Shown here in pieces: positions 59,589-64,000 of a stretch of DNA of 64,000 nucleotides. The notes beneath the pieces are model-generated. The model worked only from the letters and a program-made list of their open reading frames with translations, had not been told where the DNA came from and ran no database searches. Origin of the DNA: Chrysoperla carnea (Eukaryota > Arthropoda > Insecta > Neuroptera > Chrysopidae); NCBI RefSeq assembly GCF_905475395.1, contig NC_058338.1, positions 3,163,001 to 3,227,000 on the forward strand. The letters are read 5' to 3'. Numbering within the stretch: position 1 is the first letter of the stretch; each line of letters opens with the position of its first letter. A program made the position numbers and the translations under genes.

Positions 59589-61575
59589 GATTTTGTGATT
59601 AAATTTGATTTAATAATAAATAATTTTATAAATAAGATTCAAGTGTATTCAACAACTGGTTTTTATTGTTATTTATTAACAAAAACATTGTAGTTAAGTT
59701 ATTTCATTGGCTGTTAAACTTTATACTCAACAAACAAAGATATTATTAGTAGACATTTATTTCTGAATTGCAACTTCACCAGGGTAGTGTTTATCATAAA
59801 AAGATGACCACTCAACAGAAGGTCAAATTCATTTTAACCTGTTAGTACTCGCGTTATGAACATTTTGTTCACGCTCGATTGAAAACATTAAAAAACTTGT
59901 ATTTTTTCAAATGTTATAAGTATTTTATTTATTTTTGAAAGACGAATTTTTCAGATATTTGCAACCCATTTAAATTGTGAGAATTTATCTCATCACAAGT
60001 GAAAGGGAAAGTGGTCTATAATGATCCCTCGTTGTTTTAAGTAAAGCATTAAAGACTTCTAGTATATTTATCGATAGATGGTTTCCACGCGATCAAATTA
60101 ATCGTTCAACAAAGACTCATATGGTGATGTATAAGCTAATTTGTGTTTTCCAGCAAAAATATTAATTTTACTGCTTTATTATTTATGGTAAAACAAATTT
60201 CAAGGGTAAATTTCTTTTTTTGTATTAGTTTTTGCCGGCTAGCTGTTTTTTCTCTTGGCTTTTGTTGACTTTTAACAATATTATAACACATTTTCATAGG
60301 CGTATAATAAATTTTAAGGTCAGTTTTTATGATGAAATTCATATATGTCGTTACGGGTAAAATGATACCCTTTATATAGGCTAAAATGATCCCTATTTTA
60401 GCGACAAATTATACCAGAAATATTTTTTTATGTGCTCAACCGTTTTTAAGATATATAGGGCTGTGAGTGCCATAGCTGAAACTGACTCACTTACTGTCTG
60501 ATATCTATACGAATTCTAAGGGACTTTTAGGCATGCTAAAATATCGGGAAAATCGAAATTTTGATCTTTGCTTTGACATTGAACAACTTATAACGGACGC
60601 ACTAGATTTTAATAAGACTTTTCAAACAAGTCTCATTCCGTAGATGACTTATAATCATAATGACATTACAGTTGGGTTAATTTACTTTCGGTCGATTACT
60701 CTTTGCTTTTATTTTTAATTATTTTAAACTGATAAATCAGAATGACAAGATAATAATACATGCATATTAATGAAATATCGGAAAAATCCACAGGAAAGTC
60801 ACCTATACACACCATTATTAAGATCGGATTATTGCTTTGTAGTTTTCCTATCGGCTGTCGAGAAATTTATCTGTTTACATTGCAAAATGTTATCTATTTA
60901 TTGTATATACACTATTATCGATATTAATTTATATTACACTAGCAGCTACTAGCCCGCTTCGCATGGGAATTTCAACTTTCAAAACAAAGACTACTTTCAT
61001 TTTTGAGTTATCGTGTACACAGGACGAACCGACGGATTTTAAATTTTTGAAGTACCATTTGTAAACAAGAAATGCGAGATCCTTTAGCACTAAATACAAC
61101 ACTGGATAAGTAGTGTCTTCTTTAACAAAGTAAATTAATAAACAATTGTGAATATTAAAAGCCAAGGACATCGAAATTTAATTTTTTCGCACACCAACAC
61201 ATTTCAAGTGTAAGAGATACACTACCACCAATCGTCGATCCAGAGAAAGACAAAGGAGATATTCGTCTCATCCAAAAAGAAGGAAAGTTAAGTTTTTTAA
61301 ACCAAATTAATTACCAAATTACCCGGTTCTATGCCATTTTGATTCAAGAAATACATAAATCAGACGATTAGACGAATAATTTCTGAAATTCGTGGGCTTA
61401 TTTCTCGAAACAATTTATTCTAACAAAAAGAAATAAAGACAGAAAAGGTATAAAAATCCACAAGTTCATTTGGAATATTTTTTGAGCTATCTCAAGAATT
61501 GATCCGAAATAAAAAATTTCCAAGGAATGTTTAAAAATTTCTAGGAATGTTTAAAAATTAATAAAACATAAAAAT
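59589..61575. other. Spacer between UGT C and UGT D
   Basis: TTATTTATAAAATTATT on the minus strand about 30-40 bp before the UGT C start could be a TATA region. Apart from the Helitron-like fragment at 60938-61060, nothing is recognised. Confidence 0.45.
60938..61060 (-). mobile_element. Helitron-like or related terminal fragment
   Basis: Read on the minus strand it ends GCGAAGCGGGCTAGTAGC then TGCTAGT. Internally it carries GAGTTATCGTGTACAC, a sequence shared with the repeat at 34.3 kb. Family assignment is tentative. Confidence 0.4.
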
Positions 61576-64000
61576 TTAATTCCTTTTAATTTTTTTCGAT
61601 TGTTTACAAATTTTCGATTTCATAAATAAATACAATTTTCGAATTGCAAAAGAAACGATTACAATTGCTAAAATCAAAATACTTAAAATAAATAAATAAA
61701 CATCCAATAATTGGACTTGATACCATGGAGCATTCAATGCTGGATTCCGTAAATATTTAGCACCTTTATGTCGTATTACATATTCAATCCACCAAATTGC
61801 ACGATCCAAAGGTTTTGTTTGTTGATCCCATAATGTTTTTGATATTTCGATAACAGTTTCTTTGTATCTAAAAAAATAATAAAGATATCAGAATATCGAT
61901 AAATTTTCGTTTCCTTTTTTTCTCTTCAGGCAATGGTATTACAAACCTGGTATTATTTATGATCTCGTAAATTGCTTGCTCTATACGTTCTTCAGTTATT
62001 TGTGATCGTAATAATCGCTTTCCCATACCAAGTTGTTCGAATCGTCCACCATTTAAATATTGGTCAGAGAAAAATGGTATGATTAATAAAGGTATTCCAG
62101 CACGAATGGTTTCTTCAGCGGATTGGAGGCCACCTTGAGTCATGAATAATTTGCAGTTTTTGTGTTCTAAAATGGAGCAAGGTACATCAATTGGTTAATT
62201 CTCTTTAATTAAGATTAACTCGACAAGCTTACGTTATTGTATCATATAAAACATCAATAATAATCAAAAGACTTTAATGTTTAAATTAGTATACTACCTA
62301 TAACCAGCGGACGATCAAGACGCTTCTAACGATACATCATTTGTCAAATTATGATAAGTAGTTTAGAAGCTAGCTCCGAAGAGATGAACATACATACATA
62401 TCGGTCAAACACATAACCCTCGTCATTGTATAGTCGGAGTAAAAAAGAAAAGCTTAGCAAATTATATGAGACCTGCCTAAAATTGCACGTTGAGGAAGCC
62501 ACTTTGAAGTATAAACATTATTCAATTTTACATTAAGTTCTGATTCAAATTTCCATACAACTTTATAAGGTAATTTTTCAAAAACGTTTAGCATTATGTT
62601 GATTATTTTATCACCAAAGAAAATACTTCGAAGAGCTGATCCTAAACTGAAGTAAATGAAACCATTTTCGGCGGAGTCTAAAAACGATTGCAAATCCTAA
62701 AAAAAAGATTGTTTATGTTAATGTTTTATCACGAGTAACGCCACAAAAAAGTTAATTTTAAGACGGATGGATCTATCTCTAACGGTGTAACATCATATCT
62801 CAAAAACTGTTAGACATACAGAGCTGAGGGTTGGCTTCAATTGTTTCAAATTTTATATACTTTCAAATTGATAGTAGCAACTAATGTCAAAAGTCCATAA
62901 TTTTTGAATTGAAGTGCAAAAACTGAAACAAGTCTAAAAATTTTTGACGAATAACGTAGGTCGCACTTTTTTGTTTCCAAAAAATCAGCTTTACATCGCG
63001 CTTGATGATTTTATTTCTGTCTTTGTAAGATTTTACTGGAGTATTATTTAGGATTGTAATTTTAATTTTCCAGAGAGCTTAATTTTAATTAGCGTGCATC
63101 CACCGTTAAATAACTCAATCGCTCCCAGGTGCGAGACGAACTTTATTCCCTCCTGAGTTCAATATAAGAACAATACAAAAGCTTTCTTACCTTTTCCGGT
63201 GGTACATATTTTTGCACATGTATTCCTCCAAACTCAATTAAATTTGCAACTTTTGGATACGCTCCATGTAAAATTGGATTAGTATTCGTCAACACTAAAC
63301 TCACATCTTTCTCAATTTCTTCAATATTTCTCGTTACACGATCCCCAAAATATTTTTGCACCAACGAATTTTGTCGAGGTAAAACATAATATTTATAATG
63401 TAACCTGTATTCAACTGAATTATAAACACTTTTTAAACGATCCCAAAACGATTTAGGGTCCACATGTTGATCCCAAGCATTTGGAATGTAAGTTGGATGT
63501 GTTGGATTACCAATTGCATCGTGTCCATGTAGAAATATCGTATACGATGATATTCCAATTAGAGGACATTTAAATAAATCAGCAAATGCAATTACAGATT
63601 GATAAGTTATCCATTCTGTGATAACAAGATCAAAATTATATTTTTCTGGATGTTGTATTAATTCTTGTACCCCGGGGAATTGTAAAAAGTGATCCATAAT
63701 TCTATATGAATAATCATGGTACCACTTAGTTTGATCAAAATATGGATTATTCATTAGATTATCCATCAAGTATTTTGCATCTTTTAACCCATATAAGTGA
63801 TCATGTACATCGATTTCAGTTAAATTTGTTAATTTCGGATCATTTAAATTATCCGATAAAATCGAAACAACTTGATGGCCACGTAAAGATAATTCACGTA
63901 TTATTGGAAAGTATGCAACACTGTGGCTGTACGACGGTGATGGTGATAAAAATAAAATACGTGCACTATTCACAACGTTTAAAGTGATTGAAATCAGAAT
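61576..64000 (-). CDS. UDP-glycosyltransferase D (partial, 5' end beyond the window)
   Basis: Exons on the minus strand: from beyond 64000 to 63191, then 62696-62477, 62166-61947 and 61867-61576. The visible part is 513 aa. The frame stays open to the window edge and reads ILISITLNVVNSA, the end of a signal peptide, so the true start is only a few codons outside. It has SYSHSVAYFP, FIYFSLGSA, KWLPQRAILEH, the signature FMTQGGLQSAEET...PFFSDQ, a membrane helix, and a tail ending KIKRN (KxKxx retrieval). Exon 2 ends TTTTAG and is followed by GCAGGT, not GT. Phase requires this site, so the intron appears to use a GC-AG donor. The nearest GT, four bases on, would break the frame. Exon lengths differ from B and C and are close to A. 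Confidence 0.9.

Overview
This is eukaryotic DNA, very rich in A+T, almost certainly from an insect. The genes have short introns of about 65-300 bp, interrupted by a few long repeat-filled ones. There are insect-type membrane UDP-glycosyltransferases (UGTs), tRNA-derived SINE-like elements, many MITE-like foldback elements, Helitron-like ends and a telomere-like CCTAA/CCCAA block. I cannot name the species or order from the sequence.

Layout. 1-12.6 kb has no firm gene and holds several inverted-repeat elements, plus one weak two-exon candidate at 10.5 kb. 12.66-18.01 kb (minus) is an INO80 complex subunit D gene in seven coding exons. 20.39-22.31 kb (plus) is a two-exon F-box gene with an FBA (sugar-binding type) domain. 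22.96-25.05 kb (minus) is a six-exon NUDT14-type Nudix gene; it runs tail-to-tail with the F-box gene, and a hAT transposase relic lies between them. No single open frame spans it, so it had to be assembled exon by exon. 25-45.4 kb is a repeat-rich desert with two arrays of a ~316-bp tandem repeat, one block of a ~300-bp tandem repeat, a LINE 3' end, Helitron-like elements, MITEs and tRNA-like SINEs. 45.5 kb to the window end is a cluster of four UGT genes (one plus, three minus), all with the same four-coding-exon structure. The last one runs off the right edge.

How the genes relate. The four UGTs should be ER membrane enzymes that transfer sugar from a UDP-sugar to small lipophilic molecules. 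Each begins with a signal peptide and ends with a membrane helix, a basic tail and a dilysine-type ER retrieval motif. The second and third UGTs (B and C) are the youngest pair, since they share indels and intron sequence. NUDT14 relatives hydrolyse UDP-sugars, but here the Nudix box has lost its catalytic glutamates while the reading frame and splice sites are intact, which suggests a pseudoenzyme. INO80D and the F-box protein are unrelated housekeeping or regulatory neighbours.

Best candidates for something new: the degenerate-Nudix NUDT14; an ~857-bp transposon-like element with perfect 30-bp ends, repeated iteron-like boxes and an internal reading frame (57.70-58.56 kb); the dispersed 316-bp tandem arrays carrying a CRE-like palindrome; inverted 307-bp arrays on either side of two UGT genes; and an INO80D gene whose first zinc-finger domain is not found here.
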